Below, piece after piece: positions 48,749 to 60,343 of a DNA stretch of 64,000 bases. Location: contig CAJJDN010000083.1 of assembly GCA_905182985.1 (NCBI GenBank), positions 309,880 to 373,879 on the forward strand. Direction: 5' to 3'. Under the pieces are notes generated by a model. The model ran no database searches and had not been told where the DNA came from. It saw only the letters and a program-made list of their open reading frames with translations. Numbering within the stretch: position 1 is the first letter of the stretch; each line of letters opens with the position of its first letter. The position numbers and the translations under genes were made by a program. Source of the stretch: Paramecium sonneborni (Eukaryota; Ciliophora; Oligohymenophorea; Peniculida; Parameciidae).

Positions 48749-51300
48749 GTTTATTAACTAAATTTTAAATTATTTATTTATTTTTATTTAATAGATTTAT
48801 TTATACACACAATGATAATATGGACTTATAGCTTCTTACAATTAATTTTATAATCTATTTATTTATGAGAAAATTACAACTTTTCAGAAAATGTGGCAAA
48901 TAATTTATCACAATAATTTTCATCCTTTGAATATATTAAATGATAATGAGACACTAATTAAATTCATTCAAATCTTAAATATTAATGTTAAGTATTTTCT
49001 TAAGTTAAGACTTATTATAAAATATTATTATTCACTTTTATATACCATGATCATTATTTATTTAATAAACTAAATCAATCGTTACATTATATTACAATTA
49101 TTGTAAATACGTTCATCCACATGATGATTGATTATAAATAATGATCACGGCTACAAAAATTACGTAATACAAATTTTCTAGATATAGGAGTTGAAATATT
49201 GATTTCTTCTTTTTATGAAATAATATTCCTATTTTGTAAATAGTTGGTCTAATAATTATTTTGTAATTTTGAATGCTTTATTTCTTTTTATAATTTGAAA
49301 ATTTATTTATTAGTTTGCTTATGATTAATTGTTTTATTAAAAATAGTGAGGTTTTGATATGTGTTCTTTAAAACTAAAAAAAATCAGTTAATTAATAATA
49401 AAATGAATCTTTTATTAGTTTATACAAATTTTACTCCTTCAGTTTGTAATGAAGATTAAATTTATATTTTAAAACTAGATTGTTAAAGTATTAAGTTTAA
49501 GTGATTCGTAATTAATAATATTAATATCTATAACTATTAATTTTGAAAGAGTAATTATCAAATGTTGAAGGTTTATTTGAAATTGAACATTTTTTAGAAA
49601 TTTAAACAACCACATTTTAATTTTTAGAATTAAAATCATATAGGTAGTAAATAAATATATTAGAAACGAAATCCTTTCGTTTGCAATTTTTGAAAGTTGT
49701 CTTGATTTAATGTATATAATTTCTCTTAAATCAAGGTTATTTGGTTTATAATATATTAATTTTTGATTTTTTTATATTTTAGATATGAAGAAATATATAT
49801 AACTGGTATGTATCAGATATTAATGTTATTAGCCAACCATTAAAATTTAAGCTTATTGATCTAAATTATATATATAAATTGAAATTCTTTGTTTTCATTT
49901 GGTCTGAAATGCAAATTTGAGAGTATTTATGATATTTGGAGCATATTTTAAAAATAAAAAAGATTTAAAATGGGAAATGCTTGTTAAAATTGTCATTAAA
50001 ATGACACATAAGTATTTACTTAAGAGTAAGGAAGTTTTATAAAAGAAGAAAGCATAAAAGTGATTCAAAGTATGAGTCCAATTATTAAAAAACATGAATA
50101 TTAATTAGAAAATCTGAATGAAGGTATTGGAGTNTACACACAATGATAATATGGACTTATAGCTTCTTACAATTAATTTTATAATCTATTTATTTATGAG
50201 AAAATTACAACTTTTCAGAAAATGTGGCAAATAATTTATCACAATAATTTTCATCCTTTGAATATATTAAATGATAATGAGACACTAATTAAATTCATTC
50301 AAATCTTAAATATTAATGTTAAGTATTTTCTTAAGTTAAGACTTATTATAAAATATTATTATTCACTTTTATATACCATGATCATTATTTATTTAATAAA
50401 CTAAATCAATCGTTACATTATATTACAATTATTGTAAATACGTTCATCCACATGATGATTGATTATAAATAATGATCACGGCTACAAAAATTACGTAATA
50501 CAAATTTTCTAGATATAGGAGTTGAAATATTGATTTCTTCTTTTTATGAAATAATATTCCTATTTTGTAAATAGTTGGTCTAATAATTATTTTGTAATTT
50601 TGAATGCTTTATTTCTTTTTATAATTTGAAAATTTATTTATTAGTTTGCTTATGATTAATTGTTTTATTAAAAATAGTGAGGTTTTGATATGTGTTCTTT
50701 AAAACTAAAAAAAATCAGTTAATTAATAATAAAATGAATCTTTTATTAGTTTATACAAATTTTACTCCTTCAGTTTGTAATGAAGATTAAATTTATATTT
50801 TAAAACTAGATTGTTAAAGTATTAAGTTTAAGTGATTCGTAATTAATAATATTAATATCTATAACTATTAATTTTGAAAGAGTAATTATCAAATGTTGAA
50901 GGTTTATTTGAAATTGAACATTTTTTAGAAATTTAAACAACCACATTTTAATTTTTAGAATTAAAATCATATAGGTAGTAAATAAATATATTAGAAACGA
51001 AATCCTTTCGTTTGCAATTTTTGAAAGTTGTCTTGATTTAATGTATATAATTTCTCTTAAATCAAGGTTATTTGGTTTATAATATATTAATTTTTGATTT
51101 TTTTATATTTTAGATATGAAGAAATATATATAACTGGTATGTATCAGATATTAATGTTATTAGCCAACCATTAAAATTTAAGCTTATTGATCTAAATTAT
51201 ATATATAAATTGAAATTCTTTGTTTTCATTTGGTCTGAAATGCAAATTTGAGAGTATTTATGATATTTGGAGCATATTTTAAAAATAAAAAAGATTTAAA
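48749..51300. other. Noncoding stretch, inflated by duplication
   Basis: No supported gene between BRR2 and the MGN-start gene. About 1.2 kb of real sequence, appearing twice because of the duplication at 48804-51464. ORFs of 60-66 codons here lack Gln codons and recur only because the DNA does. Confidence 0.55.
48804..50133. repeat. Duplicate A of 50135-51464 (1330 bp)
   Basis: Identical as far as I compared, offset 1331, separated by one N at 50134. Its right end holds the first 164 nt of the MGN-start gene (ATG at 49970). Confidence 0.92.
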
Positions 51301-51464
51301 ATGGGAAATGCTTGTTAAAATTGTCATTAAAATGACACATAAGTATTTACTTAAGAGTAAGGAAGTTTTATAAAAGAAGAAAGCATAAAAGTGATTCAAA
51401 GTATGAGTCCAATTATTAAAAAACATGAATATTAATTAGAAAATCTGAATGAAGGTATTGGAGT
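50135..51464. repeat. Duplicate B of 48804-50133
   Basis: Second copy, contiguous with the complete MGN-start gene. The single N marks a join of overlapping contigs. Confidence 0.92.
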
Positions 51465-51723
51465 AAGCACTATTACTTCATTTATCATTAAACCAAAAAA
51501 TTAGACTTAAATTCTAGAGATTTTAAGGGGAATAAAAAACATTGACACAGAAATCAGATATTATAATCAATTAGATTAGGGATCTGGCAGTCCTTCTTCA
51601 AAAAATGACTCTCAAAACTTAAAGGGTAAATGTAATAGTGAAAGGCATGTTCACTTTTAAATTCCCTAAATGCAGATAATAAAACATGAATCTAAAATTG
51701 TTCAGAAAAAGCTTAAGAAATGA
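51301..51723 (+). CDS. Small MGN-start protein, 140 aa
   Basis: Intronless, ATG 51301, TGA 51721-51723, 141 codons. The start MGNACQNCHQNDTQVFTQEQ carries Gly2 followed by Asn-Ala-Cys and a second Cys: a good N-myristoylation pattern with nearby Cys for palmitoylation, hinting at membrane attachment. The rest is Lys/Gln/Ser/Ile-rich (ESIKVIQSMSPIIKKHEYQL; GSGSPSSKNDSQ) and likely part coiled coil. No family recognised. The 5' part (to 51464) and 3' part (from 51530) each fall in different gap-flanking duplications, so partial copies exist at 49970-50133 and 52660-52853; only this copy is whole. Confidence 0.75.
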
Positions 51724-52658
51724 AGAATTAAGTTTGAAATATAAAAATTTAATTGATATAAAGATAATTAAATACAAAATTTAATATAATGTCTGCATTC
51801 TCAAATCAAAATGCACTTTAATGTTTTTGTTTTTTGAAATGTCTAATTATAAGTTCAAGATATTTGGATTTTTTATAATTACATTGAAATAAATAGATTG
51901 ATTACTTCATAAAGTTTTAGATTAATGTGAAATGAATTAAAATATTGATTAAATATGTTCATACATTCAAAAGGTAAAATTTCAATTGTAAACACTTTTT
52001 ATAATATTTTTATTTCTAAAATTTCATTTGACAAATTTAAGGCTAAAAATTCTAATCAAAAATTTCATGAGAAAAAAAACCAATATTCATACAAATATTT
52101 TTTAAGAATAGCTTTTTATCATTTTAAAATCTTTTTCAACATTTTTCTCTTTTAATATATTCAGCCGCCTTAAAAAGTAGTTTGTATTGATTTGATTAGT
52201 TTGATAAATTGATTTTTTAATTCAATTCTAATTAATTTGGCTATAAAATTTATTTAAAATATATGAATCATCTAAGTAAAAGAAAAATCACAAAACTTTT
52301 TAATATAACATTTAAAAAAAATCAAAAACTCTAACCAATAATACTAAATCGATCACTTGAGAACTTTCATCATAATGAATAGAATGAAAATTCAACCTAT
52401 TATTTGAAATTATTGGATATTTTAAGAAATTAGCCAAACCAGTGAATATGGTTTTCATAAAGCTTAATTTTATTTGATCAAGTTTATTTGAAATTGTAAT
52501 AATATTTGTTTAGTTCTATCTTTAATAAGTTTATCTAATATCAGGCTTAAGGCTACTCAATTACTTTCAAATTTAATCGATTGCAACTACAACTTTTGTT
52601 TTCTTTCAGTTATTGAAAAAATTAATTAAAATTAACAACATAAAGATATTTATTTATA
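51530..52658. repeat. Duplicate A of 52660-53788 (1129 bp)
   Basis: Collinear with 52660-53788 at offset 1130, single N at 52659. Apart from the 3' end of the MGN-start gene, no gene is supported within it; the 66-codon ORF at 51955 has no family features. Confidence 0.92.
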
Positions 52659-52659
52659 N

Positions 52660-53788
52660 GAATAAAAAACATTGACACAGAAATCAGATATTATAATCAA
52701 TTAGATTAGGGATCTGGCAGTCCTTCTTCAAAAAATGACTCTCAAAACTTAAAGGGTAAATGTAATAGTGAAAGGCATGTTCACTTTTAAATTCCCTAAA
52801 TGCAGATAATAAAACATGAATCTAAAATTGTTCAGAAAAAGCTTAAGAAATGAAGAATTAAGTTTGAAATATAAAAATTTAATTGATATAAAGATAATTA
52901 AATACAAAATTTAATATAATGTCTGCATTCTCAAATCAAAATGCACTTTAATGTTTTTGTTTTTTGAAATGTCTAATTATAAGTTCAAGATATTTGGATT
53001 TTTTATAATTACATTGAAATAAATAGATTGATTACTTCATAAAGTTTTAGATTAATGTGAAATGAATTAAAATATTGATTAAATATGTTCATACATTCAA
53101 AAGGTAAAATTTCAATTGTAAACACTTTTTATAATATTTTTATTTCTAAAATTTCATTTGACAAATTTAAGGCTAAAAATTCTAATCAAAAATTTCATGA
53201 GAAAAAAAACCAATATTCATACAAATATTTTTTAAGAATAGCTTTTTATCATTTTAAAATCTTTTTCAACATTTTTCTCTTTTAATATATTCAGCCGCCT
53301 TAAAAAGTAGTTTGTATTGATTTGATTAGTTTGATAAATTGATTTTTTAATTCAATTCTAATTAATTTGGCTATAAAATTTATTTAAAATATATGAATCA
53401 TCTAAGTAAAAGAAAAATCACAAAACTTTTTAATATAACATTTAAAAAAAATCAAAAACTCTAACCAATAATACTAAATCGATCACTTGAGAACTTTCAT
53501 CATAATGAATAGAATGAAAATTCAACCTATTATTTGAAATTATTGGATATTTTAAGAAATTAGCCAAACCAGTGAATATGGTTTTCATAAAGCTTAATTT
53601 TATTTGATCAAGTTTATTTGAAATTGTAATAATATTTGTTTAGTTCTATCTTTAATAAGTTTATCTAATATCAGGCTTAAGGCTACTCAATTACTTTCAA
53701 ATTTAATCGATTGCAACTACAACTTTTGTTTTCTTTCAGTTATTGAAAAAATTAATTAAAATTAACAACATAAAGATATTTATTTATA
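52660..53788. repeat. Duplicate B of 51530-52658
   Basis: Second copy; begins inside the MGN-start gene's coding sequence (3' part only, to 52853) and continues into unique noncoding DNA. Confidence 0.92.
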
Positions 53789-55239
53789 AAAACATTAAAG
53801 AAATTCAAACATAAATTTATCTTAACTATTTCTGATAATGATATGAACAAAAAAATATTGTTATTTCTCTTGATATTTAAAATAAAAATGAAAAATTAAA
53901 TTTTTGTTGTTTTAGGATAATTTAATGAAAAAACTTCAGTTTCTAAATAATAGTCACATCTAAAAATTTACGTATAATTGAAAAGGAAAAATGAGATATT
54001 ATTTCTGAATGGGATTTTAAATTTAAATTTTTTATATAAATGTTGCTATATAAGTTCTTGAAAATTTATTTTTTTCCTAAATTTAAATATCAAATCTGTT
54101 AAATAAATTCTTTCATTTAAATTAAGACTTTTCTTTTGAAAATATTAAATGCCTTCAATCTATAATAATTATCGTATTTGCTTTTTACTACCATTTGTAA
54201 ATTGTATCTACTTATTTGCAACAGTATTAAAACTTCCTTTCTTTTATCTTGGGATAGTTTTGTAAAACAAGTATTTTTCCAGAAACTTTGAGAATTATAT
54301 CTATCAAGGTTTCCAATCTTAAATATCTATTTTTTGGACGTATTTTTTTTAATCGTCTAATTGATGGAATTGAAAATCAAAGAAAAAAAAACATAATCTA
54401 GAACTCTTACATTGAATTTTATTTTCTTCGTCTTTTGAGGTTTGAAACTTTATTTTTTTATCCACTTTTTTGATTTTTTTTCAAAAGCACGGAATTTTAG
54501 AATTAAAAATAAATTATACTAAATAGTATTTATTTTTATTATTTAAACTCTATATCATCTAAACAATATTAAAAATAACTGAAAACTATTTGCTTTAAAA
54601 TTGATAAAATCAATTTACCTTAGTTGATAATTATTTGAATCATTTCAGAAAAATAAATATTTCTTCTTATTTTTCATATTAAATTTAAATATATTACGTT
54701 AAAACTTTAATAATTAATTTTGTTTGAAAATATTTATCTCTTTAAGAAGAGAAAAGGCCCAAATTTAAGATTCCAGATGAATTGCCAGAAAAATATAGCC
54801 AAAATCAATAAATGAGCTTTTAAATGAAGAGAACTTTAGCAAAATATTTTGATTAAAATATCAAGATTTAATCATAAATTAGCAAATTGATTAAGCTTTG
54901 CAAAATACCTAGGCACTTCTCAAAGAATTTCTCTTATCCAATCCGTTAAAGTTATTTTTGATGTTTTTGTCTGTTAATATCAATTTAATTTATCGAATAA
55001 ATAATATTTTTTCCAATGTATAATTAATTATTAATGGCGTCAATAATCGAAATTATAAAGTATTTAAGAATATTAAACATTATATTGATGAGTTATTAAT
55101 AAATTATATTTGATCAATAATCATATTAGATATACAATTTATTTTTTTTCATCTAATTGTACTTTTTCTTATTCATGCAAATCGAGTAAACATTTCAAAA
55201 GTTATTTATAATTGATAATATTTTAAGAATGTTAACTTT
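53789..55239. other. Mostly noncoding, one gene relic
   Basis: Long T- and A-rich tracts. One stretch at 54728-54961 (plus) reads LQEEKRPKFKIPDELPEKYS then a basic helical tail to TGA at 54959-54961, 78 codons without an upstream ATG: it looks like the 3' end of a decayed gene. Nothing else is supported. Confidence 0.4.
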
Positions 55240-56475
55240 TCAATAATCTCCAAATTTTATCTATATCAAATGTGTCGAGGCGAACCTAATAATTGCATTA
55301 TTAAATACCTTGTCATAATAATCTCGTAATATTTTATGAACTTACTTTAATTAATTTTGATTAGTTAACTCAAAATGGGCTTATTCTAAGCTTAAGTAAA
55401 ATTTATCATTTATTGAATTCTAATCGATAACAATGATATCTTCATTATCACTAGAAATATTATTGTCTTATTTGAATGATTCTTAAGTAACAACTTCTGA
55501 CTTCATATCTTAATAATCTCGAAAATTCTCATAATTAATCATCGTATCATGTAATCTGCTTTATCTAATTTATGATGATATTTTTTGCATTTAAAATTTT
55601 CCAATTACGGACTCTGGTAATTTAGATTTTTTAGGCTTCTTTTTTTTTTTTTTTTCTATTTATGTATTACAAATATTTTATTCTTATGGAATAAGCATAA
55701 CTTTTTCTTAAACCTATTTAATAGACTTTTTATTTTTCTATTTTTCTGATTCAATATTATAAATATAAATATGACCAATATTGCTATTTATTTCTTAATT
55801 TGATTATATTTCTGAATTATACTTTTTATTAATTTCTTGATAAATATTAACATCTTCTAATTGATTTTGATTCTTGAGATCATCCTTTTTTATTTTATGA
55901 AATATTTATCCCAAATTCTGTTCAAAATAACTTTAACAAAATAAATCCTCCATTTCCTTATCATTTATATTTAAGACATTTGGCTCAGGAATTGATAAAT
56001 CTTAATTTTCAATAAGGTAATCTTCCTACCATTGGATTGTCGTTGATTTTAGACGAATTTTAGCTTATTTAGGAAAATATTGATGCTTAGGCCATTCTTG
56101 ACTTAATCTTAAGTCGGATCTGAGTTTAAGAGCTATCATACTTAAAAGAAAATCATTATCCTCTCCTTTAATCATAAACTAATCGTTTTCATCCTATTAA
56201 GTGTTTTATTCCTAATCTATTTTTTCTTTTTTTTAATTTGAATCTTCCCTGCCTTCAGATAATTATAATTATACATTTTTACTCTGATTCTATAAACTAT
56301 CAATTTTTTATTGCTCTACTTCAGTTATGTTTGTAAGATTCTCTTTACAATCTTTAGATTTTTTATCAAAATTTCTTTATAATCTTTTTGAATCAAGCAG
56401 ATTTCTTATTGCTCTTTTTTATTTTTTATCTTGCACTTTTAATTAGATTCTTTTTGAACCTGTATTTTTTTTCAT
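55240..56475 (-). CDS. Hypothetical lysine-rich protein, 411 aa
   Basis: Intronless, ATG 56475 (MKKNTGSKRIQLKVQDKKQK), TGA 55240-55242, 412 codons. Basic head, acidic/Gln-rich middle with a Trp-containing segment (LRLSQEWPKHQYFPKQAKIR; TTIQWQEDYLI), then a run of lysines and PKKSK encoded by A16 (55640-55655), a probable nuclear localisation signal, followed by an acidic SSDNEDIIVIDQ that resembles a SUMO-interaction motif. C-terminus is helical. No family recognised. The 16-base homopolymer is in frame as given; a slip of one base would destroy the frame. Confidence 0.72.
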
Positions 56476-57099
56476 TTCTTCATATTAACTAAAAAAACAA
56501 GATGAATTATGATGTATCATTTAAAGTTAGCTGTCACATTCAAATTAGCAGTAATTGCATCTGTAGCCAGTATCTTTCTATTTCTTAACAGAACTTAAAG
56601 ACTTTAAAAAATTCATTTAATATTTTTTAAAGCCTTTCAAAATTTTGGTTTAATTTAGTAATTCTTGTACTATAAATATTAAAATATAATAATTTATAAA
56701 AATTTATAAAATTTTATAAAAATCATCTTTTCAATTATTCTTCTAACTCATAATTATATGTGCATTTCATTATAAACCCATCCTAACTTTTCTATAGCAA
56801 ATAAATGACAAATTAGAATGACAATTGAATTTTACAGTTTTCTGATTCTAATTTTAAATCATAATTATGAGTATCTAAAAATTATAATTAAGAATATGTG
56901 ATTAGAAAAGATTATCTTATTGAAATCGATAATTATCAAAAATATAATGTTTTTTATAATAATAATTAATCTACTTTTCAAAGTATAATTATATCTTTAA
57001 ATAGGACTTCAATAATTATGTATAAGTATAAAAGTATCAACAATTTTAGATGATTAATTGAATAATTAATTTTTGAAAATTTTATGATGATAATTTTAT
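56476..57099. other. Intergenic, no gene seen
   Basis: AT-rich spacer between the start of the lysine-rich gene and the stop of the TPR gene, with TATAA-type direct repeats at about 56690-56720. Confidence 0.5.
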
Positions 57100-60000
57100 T
57101 CAATTTAATTATATGGATTTTAATTTCTCATTAATATAATCATTTTCTTAAGATCCCTCTAGTAATGCATCTTCATAAACAGTAATTGCTTCTTTGTATT
57201 TTTTTAATTCTAGTAATGAATCAGCTAAATGATAAAATTGATTTAATTACCTTTTTATATAAGATATGAAGGATCTTAAGAAATGAATAAAGCAATATCT
57301 AATTAGATTACTGCTTCTTTATATCTTTTTAGGCAATGTAAAGCTTATCCTATTATATATTTAGAATTCGAAATATACCTTTTAATGCATATGCTTTATG
57401 TTAAGTGTTATCAAGGAGAATAACACTGTTCAATGAAGCTATAGCATCTTCAAAATGATGCTATTTGATTTAACTGATGGCTAAAAATAAGTAAAAATTT
57501 AACCTTTTATAAGATAAGATCCGAAACGTGAAGGATCAATCTTTATAGCTAGATTTGAAATTTTTATAGCTTCTTCATGCTGATCCATAAAGTTTAAACA
57601 TTATGCTAAATTATATTTTATTTTTAACCCTTATTTTTATGTGCAATCCAATTATTAGGATCGATTTCTATGATTTTATCAAAATATTTAATAGCCTACT
57701 AGTAATCTTTTAATTTAATTAGTTTATCACCTTATTAAAGATGAGAACTAATTTCTGAATTATCGATTTTCTTGGATTTTGTTGAATCATTTTATAACTA
57801 TATTTCGGAATTCTTTTTATATTTACATATACTAGTTTTTATTCATTTTATTAATTCTCAAAGAATTATATCAAGAAATTATTTAGAAAACTCTCGAATT
57901 AGTTTATTTATGATTATTAATAAGGATTTAGTAAAATTTATTCTTTTTTTTTATCTTTTATTTGAATTATTTAATACCTTCAATTGCTTATTAATCATCT
58001 AGTGGAATAGATTTTATCTTTTAAAAATATGTAATAATTTGCTCAGGACGAATCTCATTTAAATTTAATCATAACATTTTACCTTATTCTTAATTTTCTC
58101 CAAATATTGATAAAACTGTTCTCTTCATTTCATTCATTTCCTATGATGAAATTTGGTTTTTGTTTTATTGACCATTCATTTTATTATTTTAAAAAAGTAA
58201 TGAAAGAGTTCCTTAAGAATTTATCAAAAATCCTTTAATAATATTTTCCATAGCTTATTAATATTATTTTAATAGTAATAATGCTTCCCCTGTTAATAAT
58301 ATTAATTTTATTACCTTTTTTTAAATAAAATTAAAAACATTAAGAGTTTTAAGATATGATTTGATCACAAATTTCGATAACACTCTCAAATTCTTTCTTT
58401 TACATTAAAATTTATACTATTAATATCATAAATTTAATACTTTTCCAATTCAGAGCCTCTGAACAAGTTGGTTCAATTTTCAGAACTTATTCAAATATTT
58501 CTAATGATTATTGATAATCATTTGTAATAAATAAGTCGATTCCTAATTTTAAAATGTTAAACACTTACCTTATTGAATCATTACATCAACTATATCTTAA
58601 TTTTAAAATGCTATTTGATTTAAATTCTGATTGATAGCAACTTTTAGATTTGGATTTTGTAATATCATTTACTCTAATTTCTATAAAGAATCCATTATNT
58701 GAAATTTTTATAGCTTCTTCATGCTGATCCATAAAGTTTAAACATTATGCTAAATTATATTTTATTTTTAACCCTTATTTTTATGTGCAATCCAATTATT
58801 AGGATCGATTTCTATGATTTTATCAAAATATTTAATAGCCTACTAGTAATCTTTTAATTTAATTAGTTTATCACCTTATTAAAGATGAGAACTAATTTCT
58901 GAATTATCGATTTTCTTGGATTTTGTTGAATCATTTTATAACTATATTTCGGAATTCTTTTTATATTTACATATACTAGTTTTTATTCATTTTATTAATT
59001 CTCAAAGAATTATATCAAGAAATTATTTAGAAAACTCTCGAATTAGTTTATTTATGATTATTAATAAGGATTTAGTAAAATTTATTCTTTTTTTTTATCT
59101 TTTATTTGAATTATTTAATACCTTCAATTGCTTATTAATCATCTAGTGGAATAGATTTTATCTTTTAAAAATATGTAATAATTTGCTCAGGACGAATCTC
59201 ATTTAAATTTAATCATAACATTTTACCTTATTCTTAATTTTCTCCAAATATTGATAAAACTGTTCTCTTCATTTCATTCATTTCCTATGATGAAATTTGG
59301 TTTTTGTTTTATTGACCATTCATTTTATTATTTTAAAAAAGTAATGAAAGAGTTCCTTAAGAATTTATCAAAAATCCTTTAATAATATTTTCCATAGCTT
59401 ATTAATATTATTTTAATAGTAATAATGCTTCCCCTGTTAATAATATTAATTTTATTACCTTTTTTTAAATAAAATTAAAAACATTAAGAGTTTTAAGATA
59501 TGATTTGATCACAAATTTCGATAACACTCTCAAATTCTTTCTTTTACATTAAAATTTATACTATTAATATCATAAATTTAATACTTTTCCAATTCAGAGC
59601 CTCTGAACAAGTTGGTTCAATTTTCAGAACTTATTCAAATATTTCTAATGATTATTGATAATCATTTGTAATAAATAAGTCGATTCCTAATTTTAAAATG
59701 TTAAACACTTACCTTATTGAATCATTACATCAACTATATCTTAATTTTAAAATGCTATTTGATTTAAATTCTGATTGATAGCAACTTTTAGATTTGGATT
59801 TTGTAATATCATTTACTCTAATTTCTATAAAGAATCCATTATAGAATTTAAATTGCTCATAAATTATGCTTTTTTTTATTAAAATAATGTTTTACATTCC
59901 ATCTCCTTTTCAATTATATTATTTTAATGTTTAAGGAAATCTATATCTATTTCCTTATGAAGGTTTGGCCCTTCTTTCATATGCTAATCAATTTATTTTA

Positions 60001-60292
60001 AACTTTTGATTTAATCTTCTATTTTTTAAATGATATTTGTGATAAACTCATCAAATTTAGCCTTAAATTCTTTTAGTTATAAAATAAACTATGAATGGAC
60101 TTTTTAATTTTGATTAATCAATTTAGATAAATTTTTAAAAGTTTTACAATCATTTTAATGTTGGGAATGGAATTATTTTATACAATTATAACAAAAAGGA
60201 GAATTATTATTGCATGTTAAAGATAAGCATATTCCAATTATATCTTCTTAATGCTTTTGTCCTTTGCATTACTAATTTGATTCATTTTTCAT
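57100..60292 (-). CDS. B-box-like zinc and TPR protein (interrupted by false duplication)
   Basis: ATG 60292, TGA 57100-57102. Removing one copy of the 1143-bp duplication plus the N, and nine introns of 20-29 nt (among them 59687-59712, 59561-59584, 59434-59458, 57606-57628, 57481-57503, 57350-57378, 57225-57250), gives exactly 610 codons. N-terminus: CKGQKH...CLSLTC...FCYNC..FHSQHQNDC, a B-box-type Zn-binding pattern, then coiled coil. TPR-like repeats follow, for example DYQQAIKYFDKIIEIDPNNW and KYKEAVIQLDIAL. Repeat exons are 102, 102, then later 102, 102 and 99 nt, with phase-1 introns. One in-frame TGA remains (59213-59215, and 58069-58071 in the other copy) after GKML, so the gene may be truncated or carry an error. 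Confidence 0.75.
57556..58698. repeat. Duplicate A of 58700-59842 (1143 bp)
   Basis: Collinear with 58700-59842 at offset 1144, one N at 58699. It is part of the TPR gene; taken literally it would duplicate the middle of that gene out of register. Confidence 0.92.
58700..59842. repeat. Duplicate B of 57556-58698
   Basis: Second copy, contiguous with the 5' end of the TPR gene. The gene closes in frame only if one copy is dropped. Confidence 0.92.
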
Positions 60293-60343
60293 TTTTTAAT
60301 TATTAAAATTATTTGCTAACCATAATTATACAAAGTGTAATTA

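Noticed and set aside
48891..51426. Pairs of identical 60-66 codon ORFs suggesting duplicated small genes
   Set aside because: The identity comes from the contig-end duplication, and the ORFs have no Gln codons or conserved features.
51955..53285. Identical 66-codon ORFs MFIHSKGKISIVNTF...
   Set aside because: Same reason: one noncoding sequence present twice around a single N; no support beyond an open frame.
57772..59146. Identical 76-codon plus-strand ORFs
   Set aside because: Antisense to the exons of the minus-strand TPR gene and present twice through the false duplication.
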